From assembly GCA_003573635.1 (NCBI GenBank), contig QUTJ01031680.1:1-14815 (forward strand): a stretch of 14,815 nt of DNA. The letters run 5' to 3'. The position numbers were made by a program, and so were the translations under genes. The stretch comes from Goniomonas avonlea (taxonomy: Eukaryota; Cryptophyceae; Goniomonadida; Goniomonadaceae). Under the pieces are notes generated by a model, which was not told where the DNA came from, ran no database searches, and saw only the letters and a list, made by a program, of their open reading frames with translations. Of this stretch, positions 1-8,895 are shown one piece after another (position 1 is the stretch's first letter; each line of letters begins with the position of its first letter).

Positions 1-34
1 CGCGCGCGCGCACGCACGCACACAGGCACATGCG
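1..34 (-). repeat. Alternating CG/CA tract in myosin intron 13
   Basis: A run of alternating purine and pyrimidine (CG, then CA/CG, on the plus strand) begins the window. In the sense direction of the myosin it is a GT/GC tract that starts about a dozen bases after the donor at 45-44. The intron continues beyond the window. Confidence 0.8.
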
Positions 35-45
35 CGCACGGGCAC

Positions 46-2149
46 CTGCTCGAAGCTGTTGACATCAAAGACTTCGAAACCGTAAATGTCCAGCACGGAC
101 ACGAACAGAGGTTCCTCGTCGGTTTGCTCGACCTCCAAGGCAGCGTTGACTCGGTTCACCAGCCTGCGCGCGAGGACAGTTACACCAAACCCGCGAGGAC
201 AGTGACACCAAACCACAGCCCGCACACTCGACGCACCGTCTGCACGGGCACACCAGATCGACTCCACGCTTTAAGCACACACGCGCGCGCACACACACAG
301 TGCGTTGCGTATCCCTGCCTTTAGCCTGTTCTCACTTTCCTTTACGCTTTGTGCAGCGAGACACAGGGCCGTTCACTGCGATTCGCTCTCTCTATTCCAG
401 TTTGGGTGCTTCTCCACCCTCCGAACCGGCACCCACCCACACACACCCAGTTAGTTGCACCAAACCAGATCGGCTCCACTTTTTGCAGGCTGCACCAAAC
501 CAGATGGGCCGCACACTGTACACCCGCACACGGTTGGCTTCGTCTGTGCACGTGCGCACGTGCGCAACTCGCGGCCTTCCGGTTTCAATCTCGAACGCCA
601 ACAAGAGCTTACGCCCAAACAACTCTCGAGCTTACCAGCTGAAGAGGCGATCGTAAAGGACCTTCATGACAGCGTCCCGGGCCTTGGCTGCCTGAACTCG
701 TGGTGAGAGCAAACCAAGCATGTCAGAACGCGAGTGTGACCGACACGTGCGGGCGGTCAGGCGCGCGAGTGACAGGCGAGTAACAGGGCGAGGCGGTGAG
801 TTGTATAGTTGTTCAATCAGTTGGCGGTAATAGGGTGGGGTTGGTAACGAGGAAGCATGCCCGACCGGCGGTGACAGGGGAGGGTGAGGTGGCTTGGAGC
901 ATGACGGAGTGAGACTGGTTGTGGCAGACCTGCAAGGCGTTATTTGGCACATCGTAAACTTCTCCGCGCGCTTCGATGTGGCGAGATGCAATTGCGGAAA
1001 CCATCAGTGCCGGGTCGATTTTCAACAAACTGCTGGCTGCTTGAATCGCTGCGTGTGCTGTTGTGTAAGAGCGAAGAACAAAGGGCAGGTCATATCCACC
1101 AGCTCACAAACACCGCCATAACCAACTGGGCAACGGGAGGACGCACGTGCCATGTGACGAACTTGCGCAGCGTCGCCTTTCTCAGAAAACGCGACGTTGC
1201 CAAGGTGCAGCACGGAGGCAACAATCTTGAAGGTGTCGGACTGCATCCGGGGATCCATCCCAACAGTTGTCATCGCGCGCTGCAGGGCCGGTGCGTCAGA
1301 CCCCAAACAGGAAGCCTTCGTATGCTCGAGCCTTTGGGCGAGCAGGTTTTGAGTATGTCCGAGCCTTTGGACGAGCAGCATCTGAGTGCGGCATGGACTG
1401 TATTTGAGTGTCTGCCTTTGGACGAGCAGCATCTGAGTGCGGCATGGACTGTACTTGAGTGTCTGCCTTTGGACGAGCAGTCCTTGAGCCTTCACACAGC
1501 AAGAAACGGGCCAAAGGCAAACCTGCATGTCGCGGAAGTCTGTCTGCTCGTCAACGCCTTCACACTTCATTTCGCCGCTCTGCGTGAGGAGCTTGAAGTC
1601 GGTGGGCGCCCCCAGCTCCAACGACGCTGCCAAGGTGTCAACGAAAAGGCGGTCCGGAGCGAGCTTCTGCAAAGAATAACGTCCCTTGCTCACCAAAAGC
1701 CTGGCCGGCTGGGACTGGTCGGGCACAGCGACACATGCACTCACATCTCAAAATACTGAGTGCATCGCAAAACGGGTGCCCTGGATCGGAAAACAAGACA
1801 GGCGCACCCACACCTTGGCCCGAGTTCAAATCAAAACAAGCTGGACACGCGCCTTTGACATCGCTGGGAGCACCCGCTGCAAGCTGGTAGAACACGTGGT
1901 ACGTTCGTTCGCCCTTCTGTTGTCCAACAACGCGAGACTTTTCCAAAAGATAATTTGTGATGTGGCCGCCTTGCGGTTGTCCCGCACGGTCAAACTGAAT
2001 CTCGAAGTACTGCAACCGAGTCAGCCCCGCAGCACACACTGCGAAAACATGCACCGCAACGAACCACCCAGCATGGGTACACACAGAACACCACCAGCAG
2101 CAGCAGCAGCAACGAACCAACAAGGGCATCCACAAACACCACACACACA

Positions 2150-2234
<85 letters not shown>

Positions 2235-3803
2235 CCATGCACCGCAGCAACACAGCCCACATTCTCACCCCTCGTGAAGCCAGGTCACTGACAGAGTGGT
2301 GAACAGAGTGGTGCGGGAGGGTTACCTTGCCGAATCGACTGGAGTTGTTGTTGCGGAGAGTCTTGGCGTTGCCGAAGCCTTCGAGCAAGGGGTTGGAGTC
2401 AAGAATGACATTCTTGACGCGCTGCACGCCGTCGTTTCCGCCACTAACGGCCGCAATGTAGTTCATGATCGACTGAGGAGGCCACGTCAGTCTGTCCCAG
2501 AAACCAAAAAAATGTTTGCAACTCAAGTGATACGAAAATAGGCACTCGGCAGTGCCTCAACTCGGTGCAGCAACATTCGCTTCTTGTTCCAGAGTGCTAT
2601 CAACGGGGAATGCGACTGTGGACACGCGTGTGTTCACAGTCAGGTCAGGTGCGCCTCATCAAATTCCATCGAGTTGGTTTGAAGTACCTTGGAGGCCTCA
2701 GTTTTGCCCGCGCCTGACTCGCCACTGATGATCACGCACTGCGACTCCTCCTCCATGATCATGGTCCGATAGGTGGCTTCTGCCAATGCAAAAATGTGGG
2801 GAGGGACCTCGTGAGCATATTTTCCGCAGTACTGTTCCAGGTGAGTATCAATCGACGCACACACGCATCGCGGACCTGCTGGCAACTGTCTGTATCGGTG
2901 CCTGGAAGCTTCTTGTACGGATTTAAAGACACCAACACCGCACCAATGTACGTGTAGATGGAATCCTTTCCATATCTCTGCCACGAATAGTGTCGAGAAT
3001 CGCACAAAGTTAACCAGGACCGCATGTTGCACTCACCCGCTTCAAGTTTTCAGAGATTTCACTCTCAGAAAGTTTCGGCAGAAGAACCATGTCAGGAACA
3101 CCAACTTCATTAGGAAATGCGACCTTCCAATCAACCTGCGAACGGGTGAGCTCGGACTCCGCCGTTTCGTCGTACCTCTGGAGCTTCCTTGGCTTTCTTC
3201 TTGGGAGCAGGAGCAGCCTTGGCAACACTGGCCTTGGGTGGTGGTGGTGGCGGCGGCCCGCCACCACCTTTGGCGCTGCTGCCACCCTTGGACCCTTTTT
3301 CCTTTTTACTTGGGGCGGGCTGTGCCATCTTTGGAGGCGCTGCTGCTGCCACTGGTGCAGGTGAAGCCGCCGCAGCAGCCGCACGAGGGGGAGCGCCACC
3401 ACCAAGCATCGCAGCAAGGCCGGGGGCAGCTTGAACCTTGTCCAGTTTGCTGATTTTCGCCGATGGAGCGGTCTGTGCCGTCGGCTGCTTGGGTGGAGGA
3501 GCCGCTGGCCTTGGAGGAGCTACACACCGATCTCAGATTGGGAAAGCTAGACAAACTCACAAACCTGCTGCTGTTTTCTTGAAGTACGCGGAAGGGAAAT
3601 ATCCGGACGACTTGTCAGGTTTCCTGCCAAGAGTCCACCCACCCGCATCCTCGCTGAGAATTTCGAGGGTTTCACCCTGCCACAGTTGAAAAACAACCAG
3701 GTAGAACAAATGGTAAGCTCACTGTGACTATGGAGATCTGTGAATCATCAGCAGCCGTGTAGTCGAACAGCACCGTTCCGTGGAACAGCGTGGGTTCGGA
3801 CAT
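46..3803 (-). CDS. Class-I-like myosin heavy chain with N-terminal SH3 domain (partial, 3' end outside window)
   Basis: This is an actin-based ATPase motor of the membrane-linked myosin I type. My exon model (minus strand) is 3803-3723, 3676-3565, 3519-3176, 3135-3037, 2977-2876, 2831-2688, 2472-2326, 2009-1860, 1666-1523, 1279-1147, 1048-930, 691-636 and 163-46. It gives 583 residues in phase. Residues 5-62 are an SH3 domain (LFDY at 12-15, Trp41, GYFPSAY 52-58). Residues 65-179 are an Ala/Pro/Gly/Lys-rich linker with seven prolines at 153-159. The motor begins near 180 and shows the P-loop GESGAGKT (283-290), switch [10 protein letters not shown] (335-343) and DIYGFE (569-574). The actin-binding end of the motor, the converter, IQ motifs and tail are missing because the gene leaves the window. 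The start has A at -3 (ACAATG). An in-frame ATG at 3869 could add 22 residues, but that stretch contains the n base. The donor at 1859 is the least certain junction. In known class I myosins the SH3 lies in the tail, so this order is unusual. Confidence 0.9.
275..300 (-). repeat. CA/CG microsatellite in myosin intron 12
   Basis: A short alternating CA-CG-CA tract lies inside the 472-nt intron 164-635. In sense orientation it reads GT/GC. The rest of this intron shows repeated 'caccaaaccagat'-like words near 458-505 but no coding signal. Confidence 0.7.
1331..1480 (-). repeat. 51-bp minisatellite in myosin intron 9
   Basis: Copies start at 1364 and 1415 (full, nearly identical, 51 bp each). 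Partial copies sharing the leading CCTTTGGACGAGCAG start at 1331 and 1466. The array lies wholly inside intron 1280-1522. The unit length is a multiple of three, which keeps frames open across it on both strands, but no coding role is supported because the exons on either side join in phase without it. Confidence 0.85.
2095..2232 (-). repeat. Long CA/GT microsatellite in myosin intron 7
   Basis: A CAG run (about 2096-2111) is followed by a nearly pure CA tract from about 2140 to 2232, broken once by an extra C near 2151. It lies in intron 2010-2325 and reads (GT)n in the sense direction of the myosin. Confidence 0.92.
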
Positions 3804-4047
3804 TGTGGTGTTTCGTGCGGCGGCGCCGGATCCTGGTGACGTTATCTTTCCNAGTAGCGGGGAACACACGGGCCGTTGGGGTAGATCTACACTACTGACA
3901 CTACAATTTGTATTATACAGTTATCATAAGCTGATATTTTTGAAACCGATGCTCCTCGGCGAAGGATCGCTTGTAACGCCGCCAACCGACTCGCCGAGGT
4001 CCGAGGATGAGTGAACCAAGCAATATTGATGAGATAAACCAGCAACA
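3804..4047. promoter_or_regulatory. Divergent promoter between myosin and gene 2
   Basis: These 244 bases separate two start codons that point away from each other, so both promoters and 5' leaders must lie here unless further non-coding exons exist. The sequence is AT-richer around 3895-3950 than its surroundings. It holds two GTTATC (GATAAC) words, at 3841-3846 and 3920-3925, and a TGACGT word just before the first. No clear TATA box is visible. One undetermined base sits at 3852. Confidence 0.6.
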
Positions 4048-4051
4048 ATGA
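4007..4051 (+). other. Upstream ORF overlapping the start codon of gene 2
   Basis: An ATG at 4007 opens a 14-codon reading frame (MSEPSNIDEINQQQ). Its TGA stop at 4049-4051 overlaps the ATG of the main frame (ATGA), one frame shifted. This is the layout used for stop-start reinitiation in some eukaryotic leaders. Alternatively a missing or extra base in the draft could hide the fact that 4007 is the true start of gene 2. The peptide starts MSEP, as does the myosin on the other strand, which may be chance. The transcript start is unknown, so presence in the mRNA is not shown. Confidence 0.4.
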
Positions 4052-5488
4052 GACCCAGCTCGGCAAAGCCAGGTTCGATTGAGCCCTACACCCCAGTGAA
4101 GGCTGCTCAGGCGAGGCCCGTGTCAGCACATCCATACACCCACCCCGTGCCAGCCCGATTACTGCCCGCTGCCAGCACGGGTGTGCCAAAATATGTATCC
4201 CCGGTTCGAACTTTTGAGAAGCCAAAGGAAAAGTCTATAGACTGGGGCGCTGGACCCCGCGAGATTAAGCGCGTGGAGCACGAATACCGGGACCTCGAGC
4301 TTCACCAGAGAATATTTCAGCCTGATCGCGTTACATCGCTGCAAACCGTGTGTTCACGTCTGAACGCATTGTCTGAGGGAAACGACGCTGAGGCCTTGGC
4401 TGCAGCAAAAGAGGCCAGGAAGGTCCTTGACACTCTTTGCGTTGTTGCTGCAGCTGATGTGGAAAAAAAGTTCAAAGATCGGACAGAGCTATCAAAGCCC
4501 ACTTTTGAACCCTATGTGATGAATTGTCTGTGGGCTACCGCTGAACACTACACTGCGAAGCCGTTTAATGTCTTGAAAGAAGAACGAGAGTTTATTGACA
4601 AGATTACTGAAGCTGAGCGAAATGCTCTCATGGTTCTCAATGAACGCAGCGACGAAGAACTGATTGCCAAATTGCGAAGTTTGAAGACATTTCAGATGTG
4701 CATGGCGAATAATGAGGGCAAGGCCAGCATATTTGTAGGTCACTTTTGCTCATGGCAGATTTTTTGACATTGTCTCTGCAGGATTTCATCCTGTCCGTCG
4801 CCCAGTACGAAGGCCTTCGGACGAGAGCTAGCAAGCGTTTCAGCGATTTGCAGGCAAAAATCACATTACAACACTGGGCAACAGCTGCGGTGAAGAATAA
4901 CCAGTGCGTCTTTATGACCAATCGTGTCATGTGCTGTTGATCCCTTTCGGTTGGCTCGGCTCATTGTGTGTGTTGAACAATGGCAGGTTGCTCTGCGAAG
5001 CACCTGAACTCTGGGCTCACCTTTCTCCTGCTGGCCGCGTCGGTGTCCCAGATTCAGAGGGACTCGTGCTTGACATTCCAGATACAGTCCTGCTGGGACG
5101 GGACTCGGTGATATTTCTCAACACCGATGAGCGCACCGGCCGACTGCGGAAGCGTGAGGTGCGCTCTTTGTGCATTATGGTGGATGCATTTGTGTGAGCG
5201 GTGTACAGGACACTGTTGATTGACACGATGCTCTCAGGTGTTTGATCGCGACGCCATGTTGTCAATGATTCTCAAGGGAGGGATGGGGGAGCCTCCTCAT
5301 GAAAAGGAAGTTATGCCAACTTATATTGTTCGTCGTCGCGACAATTCGAAACCCCGGGGTTGCTCGGTGTGTGAGTGTGTGTGAGAGAGAGAGAGAGAGG
5401 GAGGGGGAGGGTGCGTGTGTGTGTGTGAGAGAGAGGGTGTGTGTGTGAGAGAGAGAGAGGGTGTGTGTGCGAGAGAGGGGGGGGGGGG

Positions 5489-5533
<45 letters not shown>

Positions 5534-8500
5534 AGAGCGCGGGCGTGCGTGTGTGTGTGAGAGAGAGAGTGAGGGGTGTGTATGTGTGAGAGAGGGCGTG
5601 GGTGTGTGGGTGTGTGGGTGTGTGGGTGTGTGGGTGTGAGAGGGAGGGAGGGGGGTGGTGTGTGTGCGCGCGCGCGCCCGCGCGTGCGTGTGGGCGTGTG
5701 GATGTTTGGTGTGTGTGTGTGTGTGTGTGTGTGCGTGGTGTGTGTGTGTGTCTGTGTGTGTCTGTGTGTGTGTCTGTGTGTCGCTACCTCCTCGTTGTTC
5801 TTGGATCTGCGTCTTCGTGTGCGGTGTGAATGTGTGCGTTTGTGTGCGTTTGTGTGTTTGTTTGAATCGTGCTGTTCGCACACATAACGCCTTTATCAGG
5901 TGGAACTTCTGTTTGGCATGCCTGACCTGCAACGCTTTTTCCGCAAGTTCAACAAGAAGATTGAGCAAGGAAAAACACAGGTGGGTGTTTTCTATCTCTT
6001 GGCATTTCTTCTGCGAGACGAGATGAGTGGTATCATTTTACAAATGGCTGTTGCTTGGTCCAGAAGTGGACGTAAGTTATCCATTTGGTGTTGTGTCTTT
6101 TGGCACCGAACAAAAAGCCAAAGAACAATACCGCATAAGCTGCCGTTATGCCGCAGAGTGCGCCCCTGCTGCTCGCTCTGACAACGGCGTTGCAGGGGGC
6201 AATCTTGCAGCGATTCCTTCCAAGTTCAGAAACCACTCGCAGCATGATGAAAGCGAAAGTTGTCCGTTGTATTTGGAACAGGGAGAAGGAAACTTGGAAA
6301 CGACACCTGATCGCGAACAAGCGCCCATACTTCGACCTCGCAGGGGCTTGGGAGCACGAGAAAAGGTGTCCTTGCGTGTCGCATCTTGAAGTGTGCCATC
6401 GCATGCTGTTGCGGGGATCCACGCCATTTTGTGCATGTTTCAGGCACTATAGGGCGCTCAGTGGGAGCGCTTTTCTTCGTCTTGAACTTGAAAGTTGAAC
6501 CCAATGACACACTTGTGTGAAGTGGGAACAGCATGGAACACCAGCGTGAACAGAATGCAACACAATGAAGTGGGAACAAAATGCTGAGAAGAGATCGCAA
6601 CTCGAGAACCGAACACCAAGATTCGCGACGTACCTCAGGTTCTGACACTGACGCACCTGCAGGTTTTGTGTGGACGTTTCTGCTGACACGGCCTTTGATT
6701 GCGTGGAAATTCGCAAGATTCCTGGTGCGTTGGGCAGGTGGCGTGTGGCAGCGAGTGAGAGAGATGGCAAAGGCACAGGCACGCGAAGCAAGCGCAGGCG
6801 TGGGCGCGGCTGTGGCAATGTCGTTTTGCTATCAATAATTCCAATCCTGCGAATTCTTGGCAACGTTGTGGTAGTCCGGCCTGTGCGCTTCTTGGCACTG
6901 GTCGTAGGGTGTTCCAACCGTGCGCGCAGAAGGTGAGTACCCGGACATGCTGTTGCAGTTCAAGCGGCTTGTCTCCTACATGTCAAACTACACCAAAATG
7001 GGGGTGGTCGACAAGTTTGCAGCTGATTTCATTGTCGTGACTACTGCGGTGAGTCGTCATTCCCAACGGCTTTGTAGTATGACCTTGAACTGAAGTGTGA
7101 CCTTGCATTGCCATTGTACGGCCTCGTTTGCCAAGACAACAGTGCCACCGCAGTCGTGTTCACCATTTTCCAATTTCTCTTCACTGTGACCGCTGTCTTG
7201 GTTTGCTCAACCGCTGTCAGGTCGCGGAGAGATCCTTGTGTGTCGGCCTGCCTGCCAGCCTGTACCCGGCGCCGAGGTCCACCAGCAAGTTTGCACGAGT
7301 CGCTCGCCGCACTGCGTCAGCCGCCAAACTTCTTTCGGGCCGCCTCACAGATCTTCCACGCATGCAATCCTTTGTGCGTCCTCAGGGGTTGCAGGGAGAA
7401 GTTGACCTTGACTTGCAACGCTTCCGCTCGCTTGACTGATGCACGTTTCCGTGAGGGAGAAGTTGACGTGAGGGAGAAGTTGACCTTGACTGATGCACGT
7501 TTCCGCTCGCTTGCAACCTTGGTCGATGTCCTAAGTCGACTGGCAGTTGAAAGAGACGCGAGAGGAGGTCGACGAACAATACCACGCCGCTCCTCAGTCT
7601 GCAATGTCATTGCTCTCGCCATTCCACGTGCCACACGACCACCCGCAACAGGTGTGCCTGACTCCACTCGACACTGAGTTGCTGACCACAGCGTGCTATC
7701 CATGCTGCTCCTTCCCTTGTGGCCCACCTTCACCGTCTGGAACGTACCTCACGCACCACCAGTGCCCTCACCGTTTGGCTGACCGCTGACCGTTCACCCT
7801 CAGGTTGAGTGGCACTCACTGTGTGACTTACTCTCGGTCTGCTCGGACCCCCGCTCACTGTCACCTGTGCTGCCACCAATTCACGATTGCCCATTGCTTT
7901 AATCCGCACAACGATTGCTGACAAGTGCTTCCTCTCCAGTTGTGGCGTGCGCGGCGAACCAAGAGGTTGGCGAACGCTCCTCTCAAGCGCCCGCTGTCAG
8001 ACGTCAAGCACCGCGTGAACACGACTACGGAGGAGACGCAAGCCCACGACTACGAGGCTGACCCTCACGGCCCGCCCGAGGGACCCGACGACTACGAACA
8101 CATTGTGAGTAACTGCGAGGAGGTTGCTGTCTCGAATAGCGGCAGCTGTGCTGTTACCGCACAGCGACCCAAAATCTGCGTTCCCAACTCAGCCAAAAGA
8201 GTGTCACTCAGTGTGGCTGTGGCAGCTCCAAAAAGTGACAGTATGTAGAGGTGGACACCGTGGCTGACATGTATCGCACAGCGGCCGCAAGCGTCCCCCC
8301 CCGTGACGCCGTTGGTGACCCGGGAGTTGAGTCGGTCCGCGTCGCGCCAGTCCTCGATGGTGTCGCTCGCCCTCTCGCAGTCGAGGTCTGTGTCACGCCA
8401 AGGGTCTCGCACCCTTTCACGTCAAGGCTCTGTCATGCGCCCCAGCCCCATGCTCTCTCGCCAAAACTCTGTATCATCTCGTCCAAAGGAGGGGATTTCC

Positions 8501-8536
8501 CGCCAAAACTCTGTACTCTCGCTGCCAAAGGATTGA
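4048..8536 (+). CDS. Unrecognised 685-residue protein with C-terminal SRQ-x-S repeats
   Basis: I do not recognise this family. The exon model is 4048-4734, 4782-4903, 4987-5158, 5238-5366, 5900-5980, 6064-6071, 6663-6724, 6930-7048, 7221-7373, 7547-7651, 7940-8104 and 8282-8536. All phases agree and the total is 685 codons plus TGA. Residues 1-55 are basic and proline-rich. Residues 60-270 look strongly helical and charged (DWGAGPREIKRVEHEY near 65-80). Residues 370-470 include a PDLQRFFRKF segment and a hydrophobic mixed alpha/beta stretch. Residues 471-600 are basic and low in order. Residues 622-678 carry five SRQ-x-S motifs that fit basophilic kinase sites (Arg at -3, often a hydrophobic residue at -5). 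No membrane helix or signal peptide is seen. The 8-nt exon 6064-6071 and the long intron after it are the weakest part, so a split into two genes remains possible. It shares a divergent promoter with the myosin. Confidence 0.6.
5367..5870 (+). repeat. Compound GT/GA/GC microsatellite filling intron 4 of gene 2
   Basis: The 533-nt intron 5367-5899 is almost entirely simple sequence: GT and GA runs, a 13-base G run (5477-5489), a GC run passing into GT (5489-5532), a GGGTGT repeat (5597-5638), and more GT to about 5870. The repeat starts directly at the donor. Translation of either strand gives only CV- or HT-repeat peptides, which are not genes. Confidence 0.92.
6072..6662 (+). other. Long intron of gene 2 with undecided coding content
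   Basis: In my model this 591-nt stretch is an intron with a GTAAGT donor and a CTGCAG acceptor. Two overlapping plus-strand frames are open through much of it (6027-6389 and 6148-6498), so an extra or alternative exon is possible. No known motif is visible in either frame, and none joins both neighbours as simply as the direct splice does. Confidence 0.45.
7394..7515 (+). repeat. Short direct repeats in intron 9 of gene 2
   Basis: The word GGGAGAAGTTGAC starts at 7394, 7455 and 7472. TTGACCTTGACT and TGATGCACGTTTCCG each occur twice. They form a scrambled partial duplication inside intron 7374-7546. The stop codons within it rule out a continuous exon here. Confidence 0.75.
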
Positions 8537-8895
8537 GCAATTCATTTCCTTGTCTCACAAGCGTGACGAGCTTGGTCTCTGCGGGCCGTGTGTCTCACAT
8601 ATGTGTGTGTGTGATCATGATTCGTTTCCTGGTCAAGTCAGGTTCGCACGTCCTTTGTCTGTGTCCCTGGGCAGGGAAGGGAGAGGAGGGGGGGGATCTC
8701 TCTCTCTCTCCCGCCCCAGGGGAGCTGAAATTCGGGTTTGCGTGTGCGCCTCGGGGTTTGCTAAACAACATGCATTACAAAGACGGAGACCTCGATTCCC
8801 CTGTTCCTCGCCCGTTCGTCTTCAGCCAGATCGCTTCAATGCAGTTCTTTCCTGAAAAATGGGACACCGAGAGTGTACGTTCAAGCAGGCTTGGT
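8537..8895. other. Convergent 3' region without a gene
   Basis: These 359 bases lie between the stop of gene 2 and the stop of the seven-helix gene on the other strand, so they should hold both 3' untranslated regions and both poly(A) sites. A long open frame runs through here in a different frame from gene 2, but it has no splice or motif support. A short CT run (8696-8711) follows a G run. I see no AATAAA in either orientation. Confidence 0.5.

Noticed and set aside
1331-1480. CRISPR-like array
   Set aside because: The copies are direct tandem units without distinct spacers, in a eukaryotic intron. The same holds for 11855-11947.
944-1759. 271-codon plus-strand frame
   Set aside because: It is antisense to myosin exons 9-11 and is kept open partly by the 51-bp minisatellite. 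The minus-strand exons match the myosin motor.
1638-2291. Long open frames on both strands through the CA/GT tract (CV- or HT-repeat peptides)
   Set aside because: They are produced by the dinucleotide repeat and overlap myosin exon 8, whose frame is clearly the real one.
3089-3453. Gly- and Trp-rich plus-strand frames opposite the myosin linker
   Set aside because: They are mirror products of the Ala/Pro/Gly codons of myosin exon 3.
5900-5980. MutS-like PDL-x-R segment in gene 2
   Set aside because: Only a few residues (PDLQRFFRKF) resemble the MSH core. No Walker ATPase or other MutS motif is present in the gene.
5311-6026. Open frames up to 215 codons in the compound microsatellite
   Set aside because: The peptides are simple HT/CV repeats with no start context or motif. 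The tract lies between well-supported exons at 5366 and 5900.
8342-8512. RS domain of a splicing factor
   Set aside because: The repeats are SRQ-x-S, not Arg-Ser dipeptides, and no RNA-binding domain is seen upstream.
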